A DNA stretch of 64,000 nucleotides. Origin: Candidatus Kuenenia stuttgartensis. GTDB lineage: Bacteria > Pseudomonadota > Alphaproteobacteria > SMXS01. Below, in pieces: positions 27,545 to 36,619 of this stretch. Position numbers and translations under genes: made by a program. Location of the stretch: NCBI GenBank assembly GCA_943329845.2, contig CALQFM020000015.1:1-64000 (forward strand), read 5' to 3'. The notes under the pieces are model-generated. The model was not told the origin of the DNA and did no database searches. It was given only the letters and a program-made list of their open reading frames with translations. How positions within the stretch are numbered: the stretch's first letter is position 1; each line of letters starts with the position of its first letter.

Positions 27545-27895
27545 ATGCCGATGATCGTGGAACGCAACTGCTTTTCGGGGCTCGACGGGGTCTATGACCA
27601 GCTCAAGGCGCGTCAGCTGTGGCCGCTGACGTCGGTGCACGAGAAGGCGCTGCAGCGCGAGGCGCCGCACTGGCACCCCTACAACAACCACGTTTTCCTG
27701 CTGGAAGGCACGGCCAGCTTCTTCGACGAGGATGCCGGCATTCGCTACGACCTGAAAGGGGGCGACCTCTGCATCGTTCCCGCCAAGACGCTTCACGCGG
27801 CCGCGTCGGACGGGCCGATGGTGCTGATGGTCTGCTTCGACGAGCCGACACCTGGCTCGAAGATCAAGGCAAACCCGGCCGAAGAGCCGCGCTGA
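27545..27895 (+). CDS. Cupin domain protein
   Basis: HWHPYNNHVFLLEGTASFFDEDAGIRYDLKGGDLCIVPAKTLHAA. Confidence 0.85.
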   Translation: MPMIVERNCFSGLDGVYDQLKARQLWPLTSVHEKALQREAPHWHPYNNHVFLLEGTASFFDEDAGIRYDLKGGDLCIVPAKTLHAAASDGPMVLMVCFDEPTPGSKIKANPAEEPR

Positions 27896-27902
27896 AAAGA
27901 AT

Positions 27903-27924
27903 AGGGCGCGCCAGAGCGCGCCCT
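27903..27924. terminator. Bidirectional hairpin between convergent genes
   Basis: agggcgcgccagagcgcgccct between the cupin (+) and the 27951 gene (-). Confidence 0.5.
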
Positions 27925-27950
27925 TCTCGTCCAGCTAGTGGCTGGGACGA

Positions 27951-28214
27951 TTATTTCTTCGAAGTCACGGTCAGCGAGGAAACCTCGAACAGGCCCTTCT
28001 TCGATTCGTACTTGGCGCGGATCGAGGAACCCGGCGTCAGGTCGGCCTCGTTCACGTCGTCGCCGTAGTGCAGCTCGACGCCGTTCTTCAGGCGGATGAT
28101 GTTGTTCTCGGCGTCGACCTTATCGATCCGGCCGCGGATATCGGCGGCCTGGGCGGCGCCAATGGTGGCGACGGCGAGGACGCCGGCCACCGCAAGAGAC
28201 ACAATCTTCTTCAT
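27951..28214 (-). CDS. Secreted DUF1344-like protein
   Basis: Signal peptide MKKIVSLAVAGVLAVATIGAAQA; IRGRIDKVDAENNIIRLKNGVELHYGDDV. Confidence 0.7.
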   Translation of the reverse strand: MKKIVSLAVAGVLAVATIGAAQAADIRGRIDKVDAENNIIRLKNGVELHYGDDVNEADLTPGSSIRAKYESKKGLFEVSSLTVTSKK

Positions 28215-28425
28215 TGTACTACCTTCCATGGGTACGTTGCTGGCGCGGCTTATATCGGAGTGTAATAGCCATTCCATCCAGCATCGCTGCAACGCAGCCG
28301 TGCATTTATGCGCGCGTGCATGTTTTCACGCGGGCTGTGCGGGAATGCGCCGTCTGGGCCGCGGAGGAAGAAATGTAACGTGGGTGTGTCACGGAACTGA
28401 AACAATCGGCTGCTAGACCGGCCTG

Positions 28426-29397
28426 ATGCTGGATCGCGTCGGCCTGATCTCCGCCTATCATTTCGACGGCCGCGGCAATGCGCGCCCGGTCGGCTGGGAC
28501 GACCTGCCGGCGCTGAACGACATCGACGGTTTCACCTGGATCCACCTGCAGCAGAACGCCACCTACACGAAGGACTGGCTGAGCCGCGAGAGCGGGCTCG
28601 ACCCGGTGGTTGTCGAGGGGTTGCTGGCGCGGCAGTCGCGGCCGCGTTGCACCGAGTTCGTCGACGGCCTGCTGCTCGACCTGCGGGGCGTCAACCTGGA
28701 CCCGACCTGCGAGGAGGAGATGGCGCCGCTCCATGTCTGGGTGGAACAGAAGCGGTTGATCACCGTGCGGCTCTACCGCATCAAGGCGACCCGCGACATC
28801 CGCGATCAGCTCGCCGCCGGCCACGCGCCATCGTCCATCGGCGGGCTGCTGGCGCGGCTGACCCACCGGCTGATCGAGCGTGTCGAGCCGGCGGTCACCG
28901 CCATCGACGACGACATGGATCTGCTCGAGCACGACATGGTCGAGGACCGGAGTGCCGCCACCCGCGCGCGGCTCAACGGCCTGCGCCGGCGCGCGGTCGC
29001 GCTGCACCGTTATGTGGGGCCGCAGCAGATGGCGCTCGCCAGGCTCGCCAACCAGCGGGCGCTCGACATCGACGACCATGCGCGCGGCCGGCTGCGCGAC
29101 GTGGCCGATGACGCCAGCCGCTCGGTCGCCGACCTGGACGCCATCCGCGAGCGCGGCAAGCTGATCCACGAGGAGATGGAGGCCCGCGTCAACGACCGGA
29201 TGCAGGCCAACATGTACCTGCTGTCCATGGTCTCGGTGGTGTTCCTGCCGCTGACCCTGCTGACCGGCCTGCTCGGCATCAACGTGGCCGGCATTCCTGC
29301 CTCCGAAAGCCCGCACGCGTTCTGGAGCGTCTGCTTTATCCTGCTCGTGCTGGGCGTCATCGAGATCTGGTATCTGCGCCGGCGCTACCTGTCCTGA
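28426..29397 (+). CDS. CorA/ZntB-type divalent cation transporter
   Basis: Two C-terminal TMs and GLLGINVAGIP variant of the GxN motif; N-terminal GFTWIHLQ. Confidence 0.85.
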   Translation: MLDRVGLISAYHFDGRGNARPVGWDDLPALNDIDGFTWIHLQQNATYTKDWLSRESGLDPVVVEGLLARQSRPRCTEFVDGLLLDLRGVNLDPTCEEEMAPLHVWVEQKRLITVRLYRIKATRDIRDQLAAGHAPSSIGGLLARLTHRLIERVEPAVTAIDDDMDLLEHDMVEDRSAATRARLNGLRRRAVALHRYVGPQQMALARLANQRALDIDDHARGRLRDVADDASRSVADLDAIRERGKLIHEEMEARVNDRMQANMYLLSMVSVVFLPLTLLTGLLGINVAGIPASESPHAFWSVCFILLVLGVIEIWYLRRRYLS

Positions 29398-29449
29398 CCG
29401 GCAGCACTGCCGGTGTCCGACAAGCGCGACTGGAATCCCGGAACGGAAT

Positions 29450-30868
29450 TTGCCATTGTCGGCACCGGGGAAGACTACACGGGGACGCATGATGAACAGG
29501 ATGGACTTTCCGGCCGCCCGCAGCTTCGCGCTCAATCCCGAGGCCAAGCCCGGCTCGTCCGAGGCGTTGTCGCCGTACCAGGATTACGGCGACCGCTTCT
29601 ATTCCACCGACCGCTACGTGTCGCCCGAATGGGCGCGGCGGGAATGGGAGAACATGTGGACCCGCGTCTGGACCCTCGCCGGGATCGCCCGGGACATTCC
29701 GGAAGTTGGCGACTACTTCAAGTACGATCTGGGTCCGGAAAGCTTCATCGTCACCCGCCACGGCGACGGTGCGGACGACATCTCGGCCTACTACAATGTC
29801 TGCCATCACCGCGGCAACCGGCTGGTGATGAGCGAGTTCGGCCACGCAAGCTCGTTCAAATGCGCCTTCCATTCCTGGGAATGGAACCTGGACGGCACCC
29901 TGAAGAACATCCAGGACCGCGAGACCTTCCGCAACGCCGTCGTCGAGGACAATCCACCGCTGACCCCGGTCCGCTGCGAGATCTGGTCCGGCCTGGTGTT
30001 CATCAACATGGACATGGACGCCGCGCCCCTGCTCGACTTCCTGGGTGAGGTGGCCGATCACCTGCAGCCGTTCCACTTCGAGAACATGCATGTTGTGAAG
30101 GACCTGGAGACGCAGTGGCCGTGCAACTGGAAGATCGGCCATGACGCGTTCATCGAGGTCTATCATGTCCACGCGGTGCATCCGGAGATCCTGACGTTCT
30201 TCAACGACCGCGAGGTGCAGTGGGACACTTATCCCAACGGCATGAGCCGCCAGCTGCTGAAATTCGGCGAGGTCAGCCCCAAGCTGGATGACCACGACAC
30301 GCTGAACGACGGCCTGGCCTACCTGCTGTCCGAGGTCGAGGTCACGCCCGAGGACTTCGGCAAGCGGTCGCCCAACGACGCGCGCCGGGTGATCCAGCAG
30401 GCCAAGCGTAAATGGGCCGAGAAGCGCGGCATCGACTACAGCGAATTCACCGACAACCAGCTGACCGACGACTGGAACTACTCCTTCTTCCCCAACATCA
30501 CGCTGAACGCCCATCCCGAGGGCCTGCTGATCCAGCGCTTCCGGCCGCACCGGTCGGACCCGGAGAAGATGACCTACGACCTGCTGGTGCTGATCCGCCC
30601 GGTGGCCGATCCCAACTACAAGGTTCCCGCCTATATGGGCGTGGAGGACGGCACCGACCTGTCGGGCGAGACCCGGCCCGAGCGCATGCACATCGAATAT
30701 GGCAAGCCGGGCCTGGGCTACGTCATCAACCAGGACGCGACCATGATGGGCTTCGTCCATCAGGGCGTGCAGTCGCGCGGCTACAGGGGCGCCCGCTACT
30801 CGGACCAGGAGCAGCAACTGCGCCACTGGCACAACGAGCTGGAGCGTTATGTGCGGGGCGAGAAGTAA
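29450..30868 (+). CDS. Rieske [2Fe-2S] aromatic ring-hydroxylating dioxygenase alpha subunit
   Basis: Rieske ligands NVCHHRGNRLV ... CAFHSWEWNLDGTL; catalytic-domain HDAFIEVYHVHAVHPE; true start may be 29489-29501. Confidence 0.9.
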   Translation: MPLSAPGKTTRGRMMNRMDFPAARSFALNPEAKPGSSEALSPYQDYGDRFYSTDRYVSPEWARREWENMWTRVWTLAGIARDIPEVGDYFKYDLGPESFIVTRHGDGADDISAYYNVCHHRGNRLVMSEFGHASSFKCAFHSWEWNLDGTLKNIQDRETFRNAVVEDNPPLTPVRCEIWSGLVFINMDMDAAPLLDFLGEVADHLQPFHFENMHVVKDLETQWPCNWKIGHDAFIEVYHVHAVHPEILTFFNDREVQWDTYPNGMSRQLLKFGEVSPKLDDHDTLNDGLAYLLSEVEVTPEDFGKRSPNDARRVIQQAKRKWAEKRGIDYSEFTDNQLTDDWNYSFFPNITLNAHPEGLLIQRFRPHRSDPEKMTYDLLVLIRPVADPNYKVPAYMGVEDGTDLSGETRPERMHIEYGKPGLGYVINQDATMMGFVHQGVQSRGYRGARYSDQEQQLRHWHNELERYVRGEK

Positions 30869-30948
30869 GGGGTTTCGCCTCCCCACGTTGTCATCCCCGC
30901 CAAGCGAAGCGCGCGCGGGGACCCATGTCGATGCAGGCCAAAACATCA

Positions 30949-31023
30949 CCGTGTCCCTGAGCTTGTCCAAGGGCCTGCACCAACGGTTGTGCAATGCCCT
31001 TCGACAAACTCAGGGGCACGGAT
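30949..31023. repeat. Imperfect inverted repeat (REP-like intergenic element)
   Basis: ccgtgtccctgagcttgtccaagggc ... gcccttcgacaaactcaggggcacgg. Confidence 0.7.
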
Positions 31024-31093
31024 AGTAAGGTCTCGCCCATACATGAGTCCCGCGTTCGCTGTGCTCAGCGGCGATGACACGAAAGCTGGAGAA

Positions 31094-32122
31094 TTACGGC
31101 CGCGGCGTGATCTGCACGTCCAGCGTCTGCTGCTGGCCGCCGCGCAGGATTTCCAGCCGCACCGACTGACCGGCCTGCAGCCGTTCCGCCTGGTACTGCA
31201 GATCCTTGGGCTGCGCGATCGCATGGCCGTCGAAGGCCACGATGATGTCCCCGCGGCGCAGGCCGGCCTTTTGCGCCGGGCTTCCCAACACGGCATTCAG
31301 CACATAGGCGCCCTCGGTGCCCTGCGCGCCGGTCCGGTACGCCGTCTGCGGCGACACCGGCGCGACCTGGACGCCGAGCCAGCCGGGCGCGCCGGAACGC
31401 GCGTAGGGCCCGGCCATCTGCGGCGCGGTGCCGCCATAGCCGTTGCGGGCCGCGTCCTCGGTCAGGGCCCGCTGCTCGAGGCGCTGTTCGCCTTTGCCGG
31501 CATCCTGCTCCATGCACCGGCGGTACTCCTCGCGCTTCTGCTCGTACTGACGGAAGAAGTCGTCGGAGCACTGGCGGAACGCGGGGTTGGGCCGGCCAGG
31601 CTCGGCGCTGGCCCGCGCTGAGGCGCAGGCCTGGTCGCGCGGTCGCATGGGATTGTCCGGCGGGCCACGGAACTGCTCCAGCTCGTCGGCCACATCGTCG
31701 CACGAGCTGCGCACGCCTGCCTGGTCGTCATAGTGCGGCGCACCCGGCCCACCGGGAGGCGCACCACCATAGGAGCGCGGCGCGCCCTGGCCGTAGGAGG
31801 GCGGCGGCGCGCTGCGCGGCGACGGCTGGGGCGCATAGGACGGCACGCCGCCCGGCCCGGGCAGCCGCGTCGGGCCGGTCGTCGACCCGGTCGCCGGATC
31901 ATAGGCGCCGCCGGCGGCCGGATCCGCGTAGGGATTTTCGCCCGTGTCGGTCTCATCGTCGGCCGGCGCGCCATAGGATTGGCCACGACCTGACTGGTCA
32001 GACGGCCGGTCATAGCTGCCGTCCTCGCCTGGAGGGGGCTGGAGCGATTCGCTGGTGACCTGGGCGTGCGCCGTTCCGGCGAACAGGAGCAGGACTGTAA
32101 TGGCGATAGCGCGGCAAACCAC
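31094..32122 (-). CDS. Exported PDZ-domain protein with Pro/Gly-rich linker
   Basis: Signal VVCRAIAITVLLLFAGTAHAQ; C-terminal PDZ GWLGVQVAPVS...GAYVLNAVLGSPAQKAGLRRGDIIVAFDG; probable GTG start with AAAGAGG upstream. Confidence 0.75.
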   Translation of the reverse strand: MVCRAIAITVLLLFAGTAHAQVTSESLQPPPGEDGSYDRPSDQSGRGQSYGAPADDETDTGENPYADPAAGGAYDPATGSTTGPTRLPGPGGVPSYAPQPSPRSAPPPSYGQGAPRSYGGAPPGGPGAPHYDDQAGVRSSCDDVADELEQFRGPPDNPMRPRDQACASARASAEPGRPNPAFRQCSDDFFRQYEQKREEYRRCMEQDAGKGEQRLEQRALTEDAARNGYGGTAPQMAGPYARSGAPGWLGVQVAPVSPQTAYRTGAQGTEGAYVLNAVLGSPAQKAGLRRGDIIVAFDGHAIAQPKDLQYQAERLQAGQSVRLEILRGGQQQTLDVQITPRP

Positions 32123-32294
32123 GGGCAACCTCTTTCGTCTACAATTGGCGTCGTCGACTCCGGCGGTATCATTCCGCAGGGCTGCGGCCAATACCATCCG
32201 CCTGAGGAAATGGGTATTCCCAACGTGATCCGCACGCCGGTTGTGTTCCCTACCGGCGATCCTTACTGTTTTGGCGGGGAATACGGGGAAGCGC

Positions 32295-33932
32295 ATGAAC
32301 CGACATCGCATCGAGGCGACCACCTTTGGCGACCTGCTGCTCAAGGCAGCGGACCGCTGGCCGGACAATGATGCCATCGTGTTCCCCGAAAGCCGCCGCA
32401 CCTACCGCCAGACTGTCGAAAAGGCCTATGAGATCGCCCGGTCGCTGATCGCGCTGGGCGTGGAGCCCGGCCAGCACGTCGGCATCCTGATGCCCAACTG
32501 CATGCCCTATGTGGACCTGATCCTGGGCTGCGCCCTGGCGGGCATCGTGTCGGTGCCGATCAACGCCCGATTCAAGGCCCACGAGATGGGCTACGTGATC
32601 GAGAACGCCGACCTGGTCGCGCTGTTCACCAGCGACCTGATCTCCGAATACGCCGATTTTGCCGCCGTGTTGGGCGACGCGTTCCCCGACCTGAAACACC
32701 AGCAGGACGTGCGCTGCCTTGACCTGAAGGGCGCGCCGCTGCTGAAAACCCTGGTCATGTATGGCGGCGCCTCGCCGCAGGGATTCATGAACTGGCGGGA
32801 TTTCGAGGCGTTGAAGGGCGGCGCCACCGATGACGACGTCGAGCGGCGCCGCATCGCCGTGGCGCTGAACGACCCATGCATCATGATGTACACGTCGGGC
32901 ACCACGGCGAACCCGAAGGGCTGCCCGATCACCCATGAACACCTGGTGCGCAACGGCATCAACATGAACCGGGAAAATTACCTGATGGGTCCGGCCGACC
33001 GTATGTGGGACCCGCTGCCGTTGTTCCACATGTCGACCATCCTGCCCATGGCCGCCCTGTTCGATGCCGGTGCCACCTTCGTCACCTCTACCCATTTCGA
33101 GGCGGGCGCAGCGCTGCAGATGATCGAGGAGGAGAAGGCGACCGTGCTGTTCGCCGCCTTCCCCACCATCACCGCAGCCCTGGTCAACCATCCGGACTTC
33201 AAGACCCGCGACCTCAGCCGGGTAAAGCGCATCAACAACGTGGCGCCGCCCGACCTGATGCGCCAGTTCGAGGCCGCCTTTCCACAGGCCCGGCAGACCG
33301 CCGCCTACGGCCTCACCGAAGTCGGCGGCGTCATCGCCTTCGGCCATCCTGACGACAGCGAGGAGCATCGCCTCCGCGCCTGCGGCACGCCGTTCCCGGG
33401 CATCGAGGTCCGCGTCACCGATCCTGACACGGGCGAGCAAATGCCCAACGGCCAGCGCGGCGAGCTGGTCATCCGGGGATACGCGGTGTTTGACGGCTAC
33501 TACAAGGACCCGGTCAAGACCGCCGAGACATTCCGCGACGGCTGGTTCCGTACCGGCGACCTAGGGATGGTGGACGATGCCGGCCAGATCTTCTTCCTCG
33601 GCCGTCTCAAGGACATGCTCAAGGTCGGCGGCGAGAACGTCGCCGCCGTGGAGATCGAGTCCTTCATCTCCAACCATCCGGCGGTGAAGCTGGTGCAGGT
33701 CGTCGGCGTGCCCGATGCGCGCCTCGTCGAGGTGGCGGCCGCGTTCATCGAGCTGCGCCCCGGCGCCCAGGCCACCGAACAGGAGATCATCGACTTCTGC
33801 AAGGGCAGGATCGCCAGCTTCAAGGTGCCGCGCCATGTGCGCTTCGTCACCGAGTGGCCCATGTCCTCGACCAAGATCCAGAAATATAAGCTGCGGGACG
33901 ACTTCGTCGCCGACCAGGCGGCCGCCGAGTGA
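32295..33932 (+). CDS. AMP-dependent acyl-CoA synthetase/ligase
   Basis: IMMYTSGTTANPKGCPITH, AYGLTEVGG, GWFRTGDLGMVDDAGQIFFLGRLKDMLKVGGENV, SSTKIQKYKLRD. Confidence 0.93.
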   Translation: MNRHRIEATTFGDLLLKAADRWPDNDAIVFPESRRTYRQTVEKAYEIARSLIALGVEPGQHVGILMPNCMPYVDLILGCALAGIVSVPINARFKAHEMGYVIENADLVALFTSDLISEYADFAAVLGDAFPDLKHQQDVRCLDLKGAPLLKTLVMYGGASPQGFMNWRDFEALKGGATDDDVERRRIAVALNDPCIMMYTSGTTANPKGCPITHEHLVRNGINMNRENYLMGPADRMWDPLPLFHMSTILPMAALFDAGATFVTSTHFEAGAALQMIEEEKATVLFAAFPTITAALVNHPDFKTRDLSRVKRINNVAPPDLMRQFEAAFPQARQTAAYGLTEVGGVIAFGHPDDSEEHRLRACGTPFPGIEVRVTDPDTGEQMPNGQRGELVIRGYAVFDGYYKDPVKTAETFRDGWFRTGDLGMVDDAGQIFFLGRLKDMLKVGGENVAAVEIESFISNHPAVKLVQVVGVPDARLVEVAAAFIELRPGAQATEQEIIDFCKGRIASFKVPRHVRFVTEWPMSSTKIQKYKLRDDFVADQAAAE

Positions 33933-35269
33933 GCGTCCCCTCCGCCGTCGCCGCCGACGCTCCCTATCCGGCGCTGTCGAAGGCCTGGCAGGCCCTCGGA
34001 ATACTGGCGATCGCCACCGTGTTCGCGTTCGTCGACCGGCACCTGCTCTATATCCTGAGCGAGCCGGTCAAGCAGACGCTGGCCATCACCGACACCCAGA
34101 TCAGCCTGCTCCAGGGCATGGCGTTCGTTGTGTTCTACGCCCTGTTCGGCTTGCCCATCGGCCGGCTGGTGGACCGCAGGAACCGGCGCAACATCGTCAT
34201 CGCGGGCATCGTCGCCTGGAGCCTGATGACGATCGCGTGCGGCATGGCGACGGATTTCTGGACGCTGGCCGCCGCCCGCGCTGGCGTCGGCATCGGCGAG
34301 GCGGCCCTCGCGCCTGCCGCGTTCTCGATGATCGCCGACTATTTCCCGCCGCGGCTGCGCGGGCGCGCCATGGCCGTGATCGTCATGTCGGTCACGCTTG
34401 GCTCGGGCTGCTCATACCTGATCGGCGCCGGCATGGCCAATCTCGTACCTGGCGCCGAGCAGGTGGAACTGCCTCTGCTGGGCGCGACCTATGGCTGGCA
34501 GCTTACCTTCTATGTTTGCGCCCTGCCCGGCTTCCTGGTCGCCGTCATGCTGCTCTTCATCGGCGAGCCGGCGCGGCGCAAGACGGTCCCGCAGGCCATC
34601 ACCGAAGACACGCCCATCGGCGGCGTCACGCTCTGGTCCTACGCCGGCCGCCACCGGGTGATCCTGTTCTGCCTGATGCTGGGTGCCGGCTTCGTGGCAA
34701 TCGTGTCCTATGCCGTCGTCGCCTGGATGACGGCCCTCTATGTCCGGTACTTCGGCTATACCGTTGCCACCATCGGCACGACGCTGGGCCTGATCAATAT
34801 CATCGCCGGCCTTCCCGGCGGCATGGTCGGCGGCTATCTGAGCGACTATTTCGCCAATCGCGGGTCGCGCGGCGGCCGGTTCAACGTGATGGTCATCGGC
34901 ATCGTGCTCGGCATTCCGGTGCTGATCCTCTGGCCGACCGTGGACTCGGCCTTGGCCAGTCTCGCCTGCCTCGCCGGGCTGATGTTCATCATGCCGCTGA
35001 TCGTCGCCAGCATCCCGAGCACGCTGCAGGCCATCGTGCCCAACCAGTTCCGGGGACAGCTTACCGCCGTGCTCTACCTGATCAACGGCATCTTCGGGGT
35101 GGCGCTGGGGCCGCTGCTGATCGCGCTGGGTACGGACTATCTGTTCGCAGAAGGCGGCCTGCGGCAATCGTTGCTGGTGATCCTGCCCGGCATGATGACC
35201 ATCGCCTGGGTGCTGATCCTCATCGGCCGGCCGGCCTACGAACGCGCCCGCCTCGAGCTGCCGGAATAG
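33929..35269 (+). CDS. MFS transporter (spinster-like)
   Basis: GMAFVVFYALFGLPIGRLVDRRNRRNIVIAG; 12 TM pattern; overlaps the previous stop. Confidence 0.9.
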   Translation: MSVPSAVAADAPYPALSKAWQALGILAIATVFAFVDRHLLYILSEPVKQTLAITDTQISLLQGMAFVVFYALFGLPIGRLVDRRNRRNIVIAGIVAWSLMTIACGMATDFWTLAAARAGVGIGEAALAPAAFSMIADYFPPRLRGRAMAVIVMSVTLGSGCSYLIGAGMANLVPGAEQVELPLLGATYGWQLTFYVCALPGFLVAVMLLFIGEPARRKTVPQAITEDTPIGGVTLWSYAGRHRVILFCLMLGAGFVAIVSYAVVAWMTALYVRYFGYTVATIGTTLGLINIIAGLPGGMVGGYLSDYFANRGSRGGRFNVMVIGIVLGIPVLILWPTVDSALASLACLAGLMFIMPLIVASIPSTLQAIVPNQFRGQLTAVLYLINGIFGVALGPLLIALGTDYLFAEGGLRQSLLVILPGMMTIAWVLILIGRPAYERARLELPE

Positions 35270-35272
35270 GAC

Positions 35273-36601
35273 TCAGCCGGCCATGTCCATCCTCGCGCGC
35301 TGGTAGCCGCGCCAGCCCAGCAACGAGAGCCCGAACGCCAGCGTCATGGTGATCGGCGGCAGCACAAGCAGCGACATCCTCACGCCGCTCTCGACGAACA
35401 GGTAGTCGGTTGCCAGCGCGATGGATACCGACCCCACGCCGACCCCGAAGATGCCGTTGATCAGGTAGAGGACCGCGATGATCTGCCCCCGGAACTGGTT
35501 GGGCACGATCTCCTGCATGGCGCTGGGAATGCCCACCGAGACGATGTTCATGATCAGGTGGGTCGCCAGCAGGAAGGCGATGCTGAGCGGCACTGAACCG
35601 ACCGCCACCCAGAGCACCAGGAATGGCACGCACGCCAGTGTCGCCAGGCAGATCACGTTGTAGCGGCCGCCCCGCCATGCCCGCGAGGAAAAGAAGTCGC
35701 TGAACCACCCGCCCGTCAGCCCGCCGCTGATGCCCGCCACGATGCTGAGGACGCCGATGATGATGCCCACCTGCCCGACGGGCAGGCCGAAATGCCGCAA
35801 ATAATAGGTCGCCATCCACGCGGACACGGCATAGGCGGTTACCGCGAACATGGCCGCCGCGCCGAGGAAACAGGCGAGCAGAGCACCATTCCGGCGGACG
35901 AAGCTCCACAGCGTCGCCGGCACGACGACGCCGGCATCCGGGTCCGGCAATGCGGGCACGGTTTCCCGGCGCGGCGCTTCCCGGATGGTGAACAGCAGCA
36001 GCGCGATCAGCAGGCCGGGCAGGCCGGCTGCGAAGAACGCGATCTGCCAGCCGAAGGACAGCCCGACCAGCGGCAGGTCCACCTGGCTGGCGCCCGGCAC
36101 GAGGCTGAGGACAAGACTGCCGAGCAGGAACGACGACCCCGAGCCGATCGGCGCCGCGAGTACCACGCAGGCCATGGCGCGCCCGCGCAGGCGCTGCGGG
36201 AAATAGTCCGAGATCAGCGAATAGGCCGCCGGCGCGAGGCACGCCTCACCGACACCGACGCCGGCACGGGCCGCGAACAGCGTCCAGAAATTGTCCGCCA
36301 TGCCGCACAGCACGGTCATGACGCTCCAGAGAAGGATGCCGCCGATGACGATGTTGCGCCGGTTGCGGCGATCGACCAGCCGTCCGATGGGCAGGCCGAA
36401 CAGCGCATAGAAAACGATGAATGCCATGCCCTGCAGCAGGCCGAGCTGGGTGTCGGTAAAGCCAAGCGTCTGGCGTATGGGATCGACAAGGATGTAGAGG
36501 AGCTGCCGGTCCAGATAGGAGAACACCGTGGCGATGGCGAGCACGCCCACCGCCTGCCAGGCGTGGGATCGGCGCGGATAGGCCGGCTCGGTGTCGGTCA
36601 C
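35273..36601 (-). CDS. MFS transporter (paralogue of 33929-35269)
   Basis: GMAFIVFYALFGLPIGRLVDRRNRRNIVIGG; extensive similarity to the convergent neighbour. Confidence 0.9.
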   Translation of the reverse strand: MTDTEPAYPRRSHAWQAVGVLAIATVFSYLDRQLLYILVDPIRQTLGFTDTQLGLLQGMAFIVFYALFGLPIGRLVDRRNRRNIVIGGILLWSVMTVLCGMADNFWTLFAARAGVGVGEACLAPAAYSLISDYFPQRLRGRAMACVVLAAPIGSGSSFLLGSLVLSLVPGASQVDLPLVGLSFGWQIAFFAAGLPGLLIALLLFTIREAPRRETVPALPDPDAGVVVPATLWSFVRRNGALLACFLGAAAMFAVTAYAVSAWMATYYLRHFGLPVGQVGIIIGVLSIVAGISGGLTGGWFSDFFSSRAWRGGRYNVICLATLACVPFLVLWVAVGSVPLSIAFLLATHLIMNIVSVGIPSAMQEIVPNQFRGQIIAVLYLINGIFGVGVGSVSIALATDYLFVESGVRMSLLVLPPITMTLAFGLSLLGWRGYQRARMDMAG

Positions 36602-36619
36602 ACCGTCACATACGACACG

